Counted from the stretch's first letter, positions 17,140-25,314 are shown. The stretch: 35,415 nucleotides of DNA from Bacillota bacterium (GCA_023410715.1 JAEYPN010000018.1:1-35415); one strand, 5' to 3'. Made by a program: numbers and translations. Notes: a model not told the origin generated them from the letters alone.

Positions 17140-17168
17140 GTTTAAAAAGTTATCTCGAAAGAAAAACT
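17140..17168 (+). promoter_or_regulatory. Candidate forespore (sigma-F/G) promoter of sigG
   Basis: GTTTA (17140-17144), exactly 15 bp, then AGAAAAACT (17160-17168). This fits the Bacillus sigma-F form (GYWTA, N15, GGNNANANT) with only the first G of the -10 element missing. It lies in the 59-bp gap between sigE and sigG, where Bacillus has its forespore-specific sigG promoter. Confidence 0.6.
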
Positions 17169-17186
17169 ACTTGTATGGAGGGTAAT

Positions 17187-17963
17187 ATGAGCAAAGTAGA
17201 GATAACTGGAGTTAATACTCAAGAATTAAAAACAATTGGTTATAAAGAAACAAATGATTTATTAAAACAGGTCAAGGAAGGGTCAAGCGAAGCACGTGAA
17301 AAATTAATTTGTTATAATTTAAAATTAGTTTTATCAGTGCTAAAAAAATTTAATAATCGTAAAGAACATATGGATGATTTATTCCAAATTGGTTGTATTG
17401 GTTTAATGAAGGCGATAGATAATTTTGATGATTCGCATAACGTTAGATTTTCAACCTATGCTGTTCCAATGATTATTGGCGAGATTAGGCGATATTTGAG
17501 GGATAATAGCTTAGTAAAAGTATCAAGGTCCTTAAAGGATATTGCTTATAAAACATTACAGATTAAAGAAAGGTATATTAACGAATTTCACAAGGAACCA
17601 ACGACTAAAGAAATTGCAAAAGAGCTAGACATTGAAGAAATCGATGTAATACTAGCATTAGATGCAATTCAAGATCCAATCAGCATTTATACACCAGTCT
17701 ATAATAGTGGTACTGATGTCATAAATCTTATTGATCAATTAGAAGATAAAAATGATACGTATGAAAAATATTCAAAAGAAAAATTAATCAAAGAGGGATT
17801 AAAGAAGTTAGACAAAAGGGATAAAGAAATAATCTATGAAAGATACTTCTTAAATAAAACACAGACAGAAATTGCTGAAGAAATCGGAATATCTCAGGCC
17901 CAAGTCTCAAGACTTGAAAAAACAGCTTTACAAAAGCTGAAAGATGAAATAAAAGTTGAATAA
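17187..17963 (+). CDS. sigG: Late forespore sigma factor sigma-G
   Basis: SigG drives late forespore transcription, including spore DNA protection and germination genes. The 258-aa product begins MSKVEITGVNT, the characteristic N-terminus (KVEICGVDT in Bacillus). It then shows EARE-KLICYNLKLVLSVLKKF, DDLFQIGCIGLMKAIDNF, FSTYAVPMIIGEIRRYLRD, VSRSLKDIAYK, region 3 with ALDAIQDPISIY, and the region 4 helix-turn-helix EEIGISQAQVSRLEK. The start at 17187 follows GGAGGG by 4-5 bases; the longer frame from 17124 would overlap the sigE end and pass through the candidate promoter. A weak TATAAT-type promoter for the next gene lies just downstream. Confidence 0.96.
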   Translation: MSKVEITGVNTQELKTIGYKETNDLLKQVKEGSSEAREKLICYNLKLVLSVLKKFNNRKEHMDDLFQIGCIGLMKAIDNFDDSHNVRFSTYAVPMIIGEIRRYLRDNSLVKVSRSLKDIAYKTLQIKERYINEFHKEPTTKEIAKELDIEEIDVILALDAIQDPISIYTPVYNSGTDVINLIDQLEDKNDTYEKYSKEKLIKEGLKKLDKRDKEIIYERYFLNKTQTEIAEEIGISQAQVSRLEKTALQKLKDEIKVE

Positions 17964-18015
17964 GTTCTTCTTTTAATAAAAAAAGCATGTTATAATTATT
18001 CTAAGGGGTGTTATG

Positions 18016-19038
18016 ATGAAGCAGGTTTTATTAAATGAAGGAAAACTTTTGGATTCTAATGGTAACTTATGCGAATCAGGATATGCTTTAGATTTAGTGA
18101 AAGAATATGACAATAAGCAAATAAAAGCTAATCGTTTAAGAATAAAGGAATGGGATTATTATTACATTGGTAATAATGATTTTGGGGTTGCTTTAACAAT
18201 TGCCGATAATTCCTATATGGCCTTATACAGTGTTAGCTTTTTGAATTTTAAGACAGGCTATAATAAAACAAGTAGTGTCATGAAGTTTATGACCAAGTTA
18301 AAAACTAACTTGCCTAAGACTTCAAAAATTGGTGATGTTAAGTTTGAAAGTAAAAATCTTACAATTTCTTTTCAAAATGATGGTGAAACAAGAACATTAA
18401 AATGTCAAATGAAAAAATTTGATAAAGACAAAGATTTTGAATGTCTAATTACTTTAAAAAATACTAATAAAGATAGTATCGTAATGATGACTCCTTTTAG
18501 TAAGCCACAACATTTTTACTATAATCAAAAGATTAATTGTTTAATTGCTCAGGGCTTTGTAAAACTAGGAAGTGAGTCATATTCATTAGATAATTCTTAT
18601 GGAGTATTAGACTGGGGAAGAGGTGTTTGGACTTATAAAAACACGTGGTATTGGTCAAGTTTTTCAACAAAAATCAAAGGTGAACTAGTTGGATTTAATC
18701 TTGGGTATGGCTTTGGAGCAAATGAAAATGCGACAGAAAATATAATTTTTTATCAAGGAAAAGGGTATAAAGTTGATGAAGTTATCTTTGAGATTCCAAA
18801 AGATAAAAAAGGTAATGATGACTTTATGAACACATGGAATATAAAATCAAATGATGGTAAGGTTGATTTGAAATTTGTCCCAATTTTGGATCGTTATTCT
18901 AAAACTTCAGCTATAGTAATCGCATCAATCCAACATCAAGTATTTGGTAAATTTTCAGGAAAACTGACTATTGATGACAAAGTAATTATTCTAAAGGACC
19001 AGGTTGGTTTTGCAGAAAAAGTATTTAATAAATGGTAA
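18016..19038 (+). CDS. DUF2804 family protein
   Basis: The 340-aa protein matches the DUF2804 family as I recall it: N-terminal LLNEGKLLDSNGNLCESGYA, then a beta-rich body with PFSKPQHFYYNQKINCL, and the most conserved stretch DWGRGVWTYKNTWYWSS. Some annotations relate the fold to lipocalin-like or carotenoid-hydratase-like beta barrels, but no reaction is assigned. There is no signal peptide or membrane helix. Start codons at 18013 and 18016 are both possible after AAGGGGTG; the second gives the better spacing. TATAAT at 17990 suggests a separate promoter, and a terminator follows directly, so it appears monocistronic. It does not belong to the conserved sporulation cluster. Confidence 0.8.
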   Translation: MKQVLLNEGKLLDSNGNLCESGYALDLVKEYDNKQIKANRLRIKEWDYYYIGNNDFGVALTIADNSYMALYSVSFLNFKTGYNKTSSVMKFMTKLKTNLPKTSKIGDVKFESKNLTISFQNDGETRTLKCQMKKFDKDKDFECLITLKNTNKDSIVMMTPFSKPQHFYYNQKINCLIAQGFVKLGSESYSLDNSYGVLDWGRGVWTYKNTWYWSSFSTKIKGELVGFNLGYGFGANENATENIIFYQGKGYKVDEVIFEIPKDKKGNDDFMNTWNIKSNDGKVDLKFVPILDRYSKTSAIVIASIQHQVFGKFSGKLTIDDKVIILKDQVGFAEKVFNKW

Positions 19039-19061
19039 AAAGAGTTTATACTCTTTTTTTT
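19037..19061 (+). terminator. Terminator after DUF2804 gene
   Basis: AAAAAGAGT, loop TTAT, and ACTC followed by a run of T residues begins in the stop codon of the DUF2804 gene. Confidence 0.85.
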
Positions 19062-19080
19062 TAGATAAATACCAAAATCG

Positions 19081-19089
19081 TGATATAAT
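19081..19089 (+). promoter_or_regulatory. Extended -10 promoter before the SGNH/mgtE genes
   Basis: TGATATAAT holds a perfect TATAAT (19084-19089) with the TGN extension, 26 bp before the next start codon. The -35 region is poor, as at ruvB. Confidence 0.6.
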
Positions 19090-19115
19090 AATACTGGAAT
19101 TGAGGTAGTAAAGAT

Positions 19116-19838
19116 ATGAAAATTTTAGCAATAGGTAATAGTTTTTCAACAGATTCAACAAGGTACTTAGAAGAAATTGCATTATCTAATAATGAAGAAT
19201 TTAAAGTATGGAATTTATATATTGGTGGATGTTCTTTAGAACAACATTTAGATAATTTTAAAACAGGTGCACCAAATTATAGTTTAGAAGAAAGAGATAA
19301 TATATTAAGGCCAATTAGCTTACAAGAAGCGATTTTAAGCGATAATTGGGATTATATTACCATCCAACAAGCAAGTCATTATTCAGGCCAAATCAGCACA
19401 TATGAACCTTTTATTGGTGAAATTATTAATTATATTAAAGACTTAGCTCCAAAATCTAAGATTGTGTTTAATAGAACCTGGGCTTATGAGATTGATTCCG
19501 ATCATGGAGCATTCCCTTGGTATGATAAAGATCAAGAAAAAATGTTTAAAGCTATCTTAGATGCTACAAACATAATTACTTTAAAATATAATTTACCAAT
19601 TATCCCTGTTGGCGATAATGTAGAGAAGGTTAGACGAACTAAAGAATTTGACTATAGAAATGGTGGCCTATCATTAAATCGTGATGGATTCCACCTATCA
19701 TTTGATTATGGAAGATATTTAGCTGGTTTAACTTGGTATAAATTCTTTAGTGAAAAAGAGACTATTAATCCAACTTTTAAACCATCTGGTACAAACGAAG
19801 AATTAATAAAGGTAATTAAGGAAGTCGTTTTAAAATAA
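19116..19838 (+). CDS. SGNH/GDSL-like hydrolase (DUF4886 type)
   Basis: The 240-aa protein has an SGNH-hydrolase layout. Block I is the N-terminal GNSFS with the presumed nucleophile Ser9. DYITIQQASHYSG may be block III. The C-terminal LNRDGFHLS supplies the catalytic Asp190 and His193. This arrangement matches DUF4886 proteins, which probably hydrolyse esters, perhaps acetyl groups on carbohydrates; the substrate is unknown. There is no signal peptide, so it should act in the cytoplasm. GAGGTAG precedes the ATG. The gap to mgtE is 22 bp, so it may be co-transcribed with the two magnesium transporter genes. Confidence 0.8.
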   Translation: MKILAIGNSFSTDSTRYLEEIALSNNEEFKVWNLYIGGCSLEQHLDNFKTGAPNYSLEERDNILRPISLQEAILSDNWDYITIQQASHYSGQISTYEPFIGEIINYIKDLAPKSKIVFNRTWAYEIDSDHGAFPWYDKDQEKMFKAILDATNIITLKYNLPIIPVGDNVEKVRRTKEFDYRNGGLSLNRDGFHLSFDYGRYLAGLTWYKFFSEKETINPTFKPSGTNEELIKVIKEVVLK

Positions 19839-19860
19839 AATATGAACGGAGGCGTTAATC

Positions 19861-21264
19861 ATGAAAAAAGATTATATTGCCAATGAAGTATATCTAGAAG
19901 ATATTTACGACATCATTAATAGTAATTTAAGTGATGAAGAAAAAGCGAACGAACTAGAAAAGTTTCATTACTATGAAATCAGTGAAGCTTTAACGACTTT
20001 TAGTAGTGAATACAGGCAAATCTTCTATAAACTGATGTCTTTAAAAGATTTGACTAGAGTATTTGAATATGTCGATCCGACATCAGTCATTGAATACATT
20101 GATGAATTAGAATTTGATGATAAGAAATATGTTTTAAATGAGATGGCGTTTGATGATTTGCTAGATATTATTTTAACCATTGATGATGAAGAAAAAAGTA
20201 ATCTTTATTTATCGTTTTTAGACAATAAAGAAAGAATTAAAGTTAAGAAAGTTTTAAAATATGATGATGATCAAGTTGCATCAATTATTAATACCGAATA
20301 TGTTTCATTAGATAAAAACATGACGGTTAAACAAAGTATTGATAAGCTAGTTTTAGAAGCTCGTAAGACTGAGTATATTGATGATATTTATGTCTTAGAG
20401 GATGGAAAACTAGTTGGTGTTATTTCGCTTAGAGAACTAATTTCAAACGGAGATTCACCTAAGGAAATCATTAATAATATTATGATTGATAATGTTGTTA
20501 GTTTAAACATTGAAACAAAGAAAGAAGAAGCAATTAATATCTTTAGAGCTTATGACTTCTTAATGATGCCTGTTGTTAACGATGATAATCTATTATTAGG
20601 TGTTGTAACATTTGATGATATTACTGAAGCGATTGATGAGAAAACCGAATATGAAATTTCTAAGCTAGCTGGTATTAGCGAGGTAAAAATTGATATTGAT
20701 AAGGAAACAACTAAATCATCAATTAAAAAAAGACTACCATGGTTAATCTTACTTTTAGTGATTGATATAATTACAGCAACGATTATTACATCATTTGAAG
20801 ATACCCTTAATAAACTTCCAATCTTAGCCATTTTTATGCCAATGATTTTAAGTATGGCTGGAAACAGTGGAACCCAAAGCTTAGCAGTTATCATTAGTTT
20901 TTTTGGTAAAGAAAAAGATAATGATAAACAGATTATTAAGCGCCATATCTTTAAAGAAGCCGCTGTTGGTTTTGTGAATGGCCTTATTATTGGTGTTTTA
21001 CTTTTTGGTGTTGTGTTTATTATGCGTCTAATTCAAGGTGATCATGTAAATGATATTTTACCATTTGCGTTTATTATTTCTTTATCCATTTTTAGCGCTT
21101 TAGTTTTAGCAACCATCGCAGGGACAATTATTCCGATTGTATTTAAAATGCTAAAAATAGATCCAGCAGTAGCATCTGGTCCATTAATAACTACAGTAAA
21201 TGATATTGTTTCATTAACGGTGTATTTTACGCTTGCCACAACGTTTATCGCAAATTTATTATAG
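19861..21264 (+). CDS. mgtE: MgtE magnesium transporter, first copy
   Basis: MgtE is a homodimeric, Mg-gated Mg(II) channel. The 467-aa protein has an N-terminal helical MgtE_N domain (about 10-130), paired CBS domains (about 135-260), a connecting helix, and a five-helix membrane domain from about residue 293. The pore signature AGNSGTQSL and the conserved DPAVASGPLITTVNDIVSL, with the selectivity-site Asp, are both present. GGAGGCG lies 7 bases before the ATG. The 22-bp upstream gap leaves no room for a magnesium riboswitch. A second, divergent copy follows after only 12 bp. Confidence 0.95.
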   Translation: MKKDYIANEVYLEDIYDIINSNLSDEEKANELEKFHYYEISEALTTFSSEYRQIFYKLMSLKDLTRVFEYVDPTSVIEYIDELEFDDKKYVLNEMAFDDLLDIILTIDDEEKSNLYLSFLDNKERIKVKKVLKYDDDQVASIINTEYVSLDKNMTVKQSIDKLVLEARKTEYIDDIYVLEDGKLVGVISLRELISNGDSPKEIINNIMIDNVVSLNIETKKEEAINIFRAYDFLMMPVVNDDNLLLGVVTFDDITEAIDEKTEYEISKLAGISEVKIDIDKETTKSSIKKRLPWLILLLVIDIITATIITSFEDTLNKLPILAIFMPMILSMAGNSGTQSLAVIISFFGKEKDNDKQIIKRHIFKEAAVGFVNGLIIGVLLFGVVFIMRLIQGDHVNDILPFAFIISLSIFSALVLATIAGTIIPIVFKMLKIDPAVASGPLITTVNDIVSLTVYFTLATTFIANLL

Positions 21265-21276
21265 GGCGGTGAAATA

Positions 21277-22692
21277 ATGAAAAAAATAAATGATAATCAG
21301 AATTTTGATTTAATCATCATTGAGACAATTAATAGTTTCTTAGATGACAGTGAAAAATTGAACACCATGCTTTTAGAATATCACCCATATGATATTATGC
21401 TTGCGGTAAGAGAATTAGATGAAGAGAGGTTTATAAAGCTAGCTAATATATTAGATAAAAAGCTTTTAGCCGACGTCTTTGAATATTTAGATGACGATGA
21501 AATCAAGGATTATTTTGATCTTTTGCCTAAAAATATCGTCATTAGCATCATTAATAATATGGAAAATGATGATGTTGTTGACTACTTTAAATACTTACTT
21601 GATGAGGATAATTTAGATGAAGAAACACTAGGTTCTCTAGCACCTAAAAAACATGAAAAGCTAAAAAAGATTTTAGAATATAGTGAAGATTCAATTGGTT
21701 CCATGATGTCAGACTCTTATTTCACATTAGATAAGACAATGAATGTTAAAGAGAGTATGAAAACTTTAACAAAAAACGCAAAGTATGCGGAATATATTGG
21801 GACAATTTATGTTTTAAACGAAAAAAAGCTTGCTGGTTTTATTACTTTAAAAAATTTAATTCAAGCACGTGCTGAAGAAATAATTTCAAACATTATGGAA
21901 GAAAGAGTAATCTCGGCTAATGCTTTAGATGACAAGGAAAATGTCGCTTTAATTATGCAGGACTATGGTTTTACATCGCTTCCTATTGTTAATAGTCAGG
22001 ATGAAATGATAGGAATTGTAACTCATGATAAACTAGTCGATATTATTGCAAATTTAAATAAAGATGATTACTTACAGTTTGCGGCAGTTAATAAGGATAC
22101 TTTGAAAGATGAATCGGTTTTTACCTCAGTCAAAAAAAGAATTCCTTGGTTAATAATATTACTGCTTTTAAGTACTTTAACTTCATTTTTCCTTTCACTT
22201 TTTGAAGGTGGTCTATCCGCCTCAGCTCTTCTTGCGACTCGCCTAGCTATTTATTTACCGCTTATTCTTGATATGAGTGGTAATGCAGGAACCCAAAGTT
22301 TAGCGGTTATGATAATGGCCTTAAACGAAAACAATAGCGATTTAGATAAAGCTAAGGTGAAAAAGCATTTCTTAAGAGAACTTAGAATTGGTATTATCAA
22401 TGGTTTAGTAATTATGGTTTTAGTTATATTGATTGTCATGATTACTAATTTAATTGGTCATGAAATAATTGATTTAAAACTAATCGTTACAGCTATAATG
22501 ACAGGTTTATCTTTGCTTGTGGCGTTAGTTATTGCAAATGTATCAGGTGCATTTATCCCTTGGTTACTTATGAAATTTAAGGTTGACCCAAGCGTAGCAT
22601 CGGGTCCATTTATTACGACAATCAATGATGTTGTGACATTATTAATATATTACGGAATAGGGTTAGCTACTTTATTACCACTTTACACATAA
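21277..22692 (+). CDS. mgtE: MgtE magnesium transporter, second copy
   Basis: This tandem paralogue is 471 aa with the same domain order as the first copy: N domain, two CBS domains, and five membrane helices. It keeps the pore elements SGNAGTQSLAV and DPSVASGPFITTINDVV. The N-terminal and CBS parts are markedly diverged from the first copy, so this is an old duplication rather than a recent repeat. GGCGGTGA precedes the ATG. It may work as a homodimer with a different Mg threshold or as a heterodimer with its neighbour; the sequence does not decide. Confidence 0.95.
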   Translation: MKKINDNQNFDLIIIETINSFLDDSEKLNTMLLEYHPYDIMLAVRELDEERFIKLANILDKKLLADVFEYLDDDEIKDYFDLLPKNIVISIINNMENDDVVDYFKYLLDEDNLDEETLGSLAPKKHEKLKKILEYSEDSIGSMMSDSYFTLDKTMNVKESMKTLTKNAKYAEYIGTIYVLNEKKLAGFITLKNLIQARAEEIISNIMEERVISANALDDKENVALIMQDYGFTSLPIVNSQDEMIGIVTHDKLVDIIANLNKDDYLQFAAVNKDTLKDESVFTSVKKRIPWLIILLLLSTLTSFFLSLFEGGLSASALLATRLAIYLPLILDMSGNAGTQSLAVMIMALNENNSDLDKAKVKKHFLRELRIGIINGLVIMVLVILIVMITNLIGHEIIDLKLIVTAIMTGLSLLVALVIANVSGAFIPWLLMKFKVDPSVASGPFITTINDVVTLLIYYGIGLATLLPLYT

Positions 22693-22703
22693 GGAGAATT
22701 TAT

Positions 22704-22997
22704 ATGGAATTAACAGGAAAACAAAAAAGGTATTTACGTTCACTAGGGACAAGCCTTAAAGCTTCAAAACAAATCGGTAAAGAAGGAATTACTAATACAG
22801 TACTTGATGATTTAGAAAATAATATCACAAAAAATGAATTAGTTAAAATTCATGTTTTGCCAACATCAGAAATGACTAAAGAAGAAATAATTGATGTATT
22901 AAATTTTCATAAATTTACAGTTGTTCAAGCAATTGGCAGTATGATTTTAGTATATCGCCCAAATTATGAGTTAAAGGATCATATTATTTTGCCATGA
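22704..22997 (+). CDS. yhbY: YhbY/CRM-domain RNA-binding protein
   Basis: This 97-aa CRM (CRS1/YhbY) domain protein corresponds to YqeI of Bacillus and YhbY of E. coli, which associate with pre-50S ribosomal particles. Seen are LTGKQKRYLRSLGTSLKASKQIGKEGIT at the N-terminus, containing the family's GK-G RNA-contact loop, and VVQAIGSMILVYRPN at the end. AAGGAGA precedes the ATG. Its stop overlaps the surE start as ATGA, so the two are translationally coupled. Confidence 0.93.
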   Translation: MELTGKQKRYLRSLGTSLKASKQIGKEGITNTVLDDLENNITKNELVKIHVLPTSEMTKEEIIDVLNFHKFTVVQAIGSMILVYRPNYELKDHIILP

Positions 22998-23707
22998 AAT
23001 TTTTGTTAACTAATGATGATGGATATAATCATCCAGGGATAAATCTTGTAAAAAAAGTACTTGAAAACTATGGTGAAGTAATCATTTGTGCCCCTTTATA
23101 CCCACAATCAGGTAAGGCTTGTGCCATCACTATAAGACATGGATTAAAATTAACTAAAATGGCCGAAAATGTTTATGCAGTTGATGGAACCCCAGCTGAC
23201 TGTGTGCGTTTAGGAAACATAACATTAGGTGATTTTGATTATGTAGTTTCTGGATGTAATGAAGGCTTTAACATTTCAACTGATACGCTTTATTCAGGGA
23301 CTGTTGGGGCTGGTTTACAGGGCTTAATTGACAGAAAAAAAGTTATTTGCTTATCAGCGCATTATAAAAATTATGAAGTGGTTGAAAATGAACTTAAGAA
23401 TTTATTTGAATTTATTTTTACTAATAATATAGCTTCAAATGAATATTTATTAAATGTTAATTTTCCAAGCTTTGGTTTTAAAACTGCCAAAGGAATTAAA
23501 ATAACTAAAGATTTTATTAAAAGATATATCTGCTATCCCGAACAAAGACAAGATAGCTTTATAGTCATGAGAAAAGATAACGGAAACATTTTAGATAAAG
23601 AATCTGATTGCTATTTAGTTGAAGAAGGATATATTACTATTACTCCTTTACAACTTTCCTTATTTTCGCTTGATGCTTATGATAAACTAAAAAAATTAAA
23701 CAATTAA
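22994..23707 (+). CDS. surE: 5'/3'-nucleotidase SurE
   Basis: SurE is a divalent-metal-dependent nucleoside monophosphatase. The 237-aa product has the NDDG metal-binding motif at residues 7-10, APLYPQSGKACAIT, DGTPADCVRLG, and the second metal/phosphate region SGCNEGFN followed by YSGTVGAGLQG. Length and motifs are normal. It overlaps yhbY by 4 bp and has no Shine-Dalgarno sequence of its own, which fits coupling. No terminator is obvious in the 58 bp before ylmC. Confidence 0.93.
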   Translation: MKFLLTNDDGYNHPGINLVKKVLENYGEVIICAPLYPQSGKACAITIRHGLKLTKMAENVYAVDGTPADCVRLGNITLGDFDYVVSGCNEGFNISTDTLYSGTVGAGLQGLIDRKKVICLSAHYKNYEVVENELKNLFEFIFTNNIASNEYLLNVNFPSFGFKTAKGIKITKDFIKRYICYPEQRQDSFIVMRKDNGNILDKESDCYLVEEGYITITPLQLSLFSLDAYDKLKKLNN

Positions 23708-23723
23708 CGGTAAAAATAAAAAA

Positions 23724-23751
23724 GTATACTTTATCGATTATGGCATATAAT
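23724..23751 (+). promoter_or_regulatory. Promoter of ylmC, possibly sigma-E type
   Basis: CATATAAT (23744-23751) can be read as a sigma-A TATAAT or as a sigma-E -10 element (CATACAAT-like). GTATA starting at 23724 could be the sigma-E -35, with 15 bp between ATA and CATA, slightly short. Spore-associated expression is plausible because ylmC/ymxH proteins are classed as sporulation proteins. Confidence 0.4.
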
Positions 23752-23765
23752 TAGGTGGTGATTAT

Positions 23766-24014
23766 ATGCTTTTTTCATGCATTGCCTCAAAAGCGGTTAT
23801 ATCGCAGATGACAGGTACCTGCATAGGCCATGTGACTGATATGGATATCGATCCATTTACTTTGCAGGTTATTTTTATTAAGGTTCGGCCATTATTTAAT
23901 ATTTTTAACATAAGAAGATGCTTTAGATGTATTATTATTCCAATTATAAATGTTGTAAAAATTGGGGAAGATGTTATCATTGTCAACTTGTTTGAGGGAC
24001 CTTGTCCTTTTTAA
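23766..24014 (+). CDS. ylmC: YlmC/YmxH family PRC-barrel sporulation protein
   Basis: This small 82-aa PRC-barrel-type protein has the family pattern: TGTCIGHVTDMDIDPFTLQV, then a hydrophobic loop with Arg/Cys residues, and the signature VVKIGEDVIIVNL near the end. Members occur in sporulating Firmicutes; their molecular role is unknown. The ATG at 23766 follows AGGTGGTGA at good spacing. The position ahead of ylmE-sepF-ylmG matches Bacillus. An overlapping antisense reading frame of similar length is a shadow. Four Cys residues in 82 is unusual for this window. Confidence 0.85.
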   Translation: MLFSCIASKAVISQMTGTCIGHVTDMDIDPFTLQVIFIKVRPLFNIFNIRRCFRCIIIPIINVVKIGEDVIIVNLFEGPCPF

Positions 24015-24017
24015 AAA

Positions 24018-24045
24018 TTGACAAAAAGTTTAATGATGATATAAT
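24018..24045 (+). promoter_or_regulatory. Strong sigma-A promoter before the XRE gene
   Basis: A perfect TTGACA (24018-24023), a 16-bp spacer and a perfect TATAAT (24040-24045) with a TGA extension make this the best sigma-A promoter in the window. Predicted transcription begins near 24052, well before the terminator at 24095. Confidence 0.85.
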
Positions 24046-24051
24046 ATTATT

Positions 24052-24120
24052 GCAAAGTAAACTTGGCAAAGGAGAAAGTCAAAAATAAAAATAGACGATT
24101 ATACTTGATAATCGTTTTTT
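24052..24120 (+). ncRNA. Putative short leader RNA or attenuated transcript
   Basis: The strong promoter and the intrinsic terminator delimit an RNA of about 69 nt that carries GGCAAAGGAG but no ATG. It could be a small RNA, or a leader whose termination controls the XRE-ylmE-sepF-ylmG genes. I do not recognise it as a known riboswitch class. Confidence 0.35.
24095..24120 (+). terminator. Intrinsic terminator directly before the XRE gene
   Basis: ACGATTAT, loop ACTTG, and ATAATCGT followed by six T residues is a perfect stem. It lies between the strong promoter and the XRE start codon, so transcripts from that promoter must pass it. Confidence 0.8.
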
Positions 24121-24132
24121 GGCTTAAAAGAC

Positions 24133-24339
24133 ATGAATATAGAAAAAAAATTAAAAAATAATTTAAAAGAAATTAGAGTAAGTAAAGGATTATCCCAAGA
24201 ACGACTTGCTAAACTAATTGGCGTATCAAGAAATACAATTAGCTCGATTGAAACAAATATGATTTGTCCTAATACGCAATTAGCATTAATGATAGCAAGA
24301 GTCCTAGAAAAAAACTTAGAAGAGATTTTTTATTTATAA
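24133..24339 (+). CDS. Small XRE-family transcriptional regulator
   Basis: This 68-aa protein is a single HTH_3/Cro-CI domain: LKEIRVSKGLSQERLAKLIGVSRNTISSIET spans the helix-turn-helix (about residues 14-44), and NLEEIFYL closes it. Single-domain regulators of this size are common in Firmicutes and often act on nearby genes; no operator is evident. No Shine-Dalgarno site precedes the ATG, and the frame upstream closes inside the terminator stem, so this ATG is the only reasonable start. It occupies the place of ylmD in the Bacillus order. Confidence 0.85.
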   Translation: MNIEKKLKNNLKEIRVSKGLSQERLAKLIGVSRNTISSIETNMICPNTQLALMIARVLEKNLEEIFYL

Positions 24340-24380
24340 AATTGGATTTAAGGGAAAAATAAGAAATAACTGGTGAAGAA

Positions 24381-24989
24381 ATGAACATAAAAGAAAACAT
24401 TGCTGAAGTAAGAAAAAAACTAAATAATGAAGTAATTATAGCAGCGACAAAATATATAAATACTAACGAAATGAAAGAATTATTAAGTTGTGGAATTAAT
24501 AATTTTGGTGAAAATCGGGTTGATAGCTTTATAAAGAAATATGAAGAATTAAAAGATGAAAAAATTGTTTGGCATTTTATAGGTCACTTACAAAGAAATA
24601 AAGTAAAACTTATTGCTAATAAGATTGAATATTTACATTCACTTGAAAGTTTATCCTTAGCTGAAGAACTAAATAAGCACTTAAAAAGTGAACTTAAATG
24701 CTTTGTTGAGGTAAATATTTCTGGTGATACGACAAAATATGGCATTAAACCTAAAAATTTGCATGAATTTCTGAAAAATTTAGAAAAATATGATAAAATA
24801 AAAATAGTTGGTCTAATGGGAATGGCCAAGAATACTTTAGACGAAGAAGAAATCATTAAAGAATTCTCGCTATTAAAATCACTTAAATCTGATTTAATGG
24901 TACTATCTATGGGGATGTCAAATGACTATCTGATAGCTCATAGACTTGGAACAGATTATGTAAGGTTAGGAAGAATTCTTTATAAATAG
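24381..24989 (+). CDS. ylmE: YggS/YlmE family PLP-binding protein
   Basis: A PLP-homeostasis protein with a single alanine-racemase-like TIM barrel. The 202-aa product has the PLP Lys24 in AATKYI, then FGENRVDSF, WHFIGHLQRNKVK, VNISGDTTKYGI, and the phosphate-binding tail LSMGMSNDYLIAHRLGTDYVRLGRILY. It is slightly shorter than usual (about 220-230). GGTGAAG precedes the ATG. It leads sepF by 10 bp, as in the Bacillus ylm cluster. Confidence 0.95.
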   Translation: MNIKENIAEVRKKLNNEVIIAATKYINTNEMKELLSCGINNFGENRVDSFIKKYEELKDEKIVWHFIGHLQRNKVKLIANKIEYLHSLESLSLAEELNKHLKSELKCFVEVNISGDTTKYGIKPKNLHEFLKNLEKYDKIKIVGLMGMAKNTLDEEEIIKEFSLLKSLKSDLMVLSMGMSNDYLIAHRLGTDYVRLGRILYK

Positions 24990-24999
24990 GAGATAAACG

Positions 25000-25314
25000 A
25001 TGGGACTTTTAAAAAAGAAAATAGAAGATAATGCAACAAGTGAAGCTTTCAAAAAGCTAGAGTTTATTAGTGTAAATGATCAAAAAGAAGTATTAAAATT
25101 AGCCGATAAAATAATGTATGGCATTCCAATCTGCCTTAACTTTGAAGGCTGCATAATTGCTACAGCTAACGAGATGATATCATTCCTTGCTGGAGTAATT
25201 TATGCCTGTGATGGAGAAATAGTAACACTTCGCAAAGATATCTTTTTATTTGCACAAAAATCTGATATAAAGGATGGGTCTTTAAAGAAATTTATTGACC
25301 AGTATCAAGGATAA
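25000..25314 (+). CDS. sepF: Cell division protein SepF
   Basis: SepF polymerises on the membrane and binds the FtsZ C-terminal tail, acting with or in place of FtsA. The 104-aa product is compact: a short N-terminus MGLLKKKIEDN, potentially the membrane-binding amphipathic segment, and the conserved C-domain with FISVNDQKEVLKLADKI, VCLN-like ICLNFEG, and the FLAGVIYACDGEI turn. The acidic linker present in Bacillus (about 150 aa in total) is nearly absent. GGAGA lies 8 bases before the ATG. Its stop overlaps the ylmG start by one base. Confidence 0.93.
   Translation: MGLLKKKIEDNATSEAFKKLEFISVNDQKEVLKLADKIMYGIPICLNFEGCIIATANEMISFLAGVIYACDGEIVTLRKDIFLFAQKSDIKDGSLKKFIDQYQG

Noticed and set aside
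19839..19860. Magnesium riboswitch before mgtE
   Set aside because: Only 22 bases separate the SGNH gene and mgtE, too few for a known magnesium-sensing leader.
23762..23986. Minus-strand reading frame of 74 codons antisense to ylmC
   Set aside because: The plus-strand frame has the YlmC signature KIGEDVI, a good ribosome binding site and a promoter; the antisense frame has none of these.
24063..24164. TTG-initiated short frame overlapping the terminator and XRE start
   Set aside because: It has no Shine-Dalgarno site, runs through a perfect terminator stem, and its residues look like chance translation of A-rich sequence.
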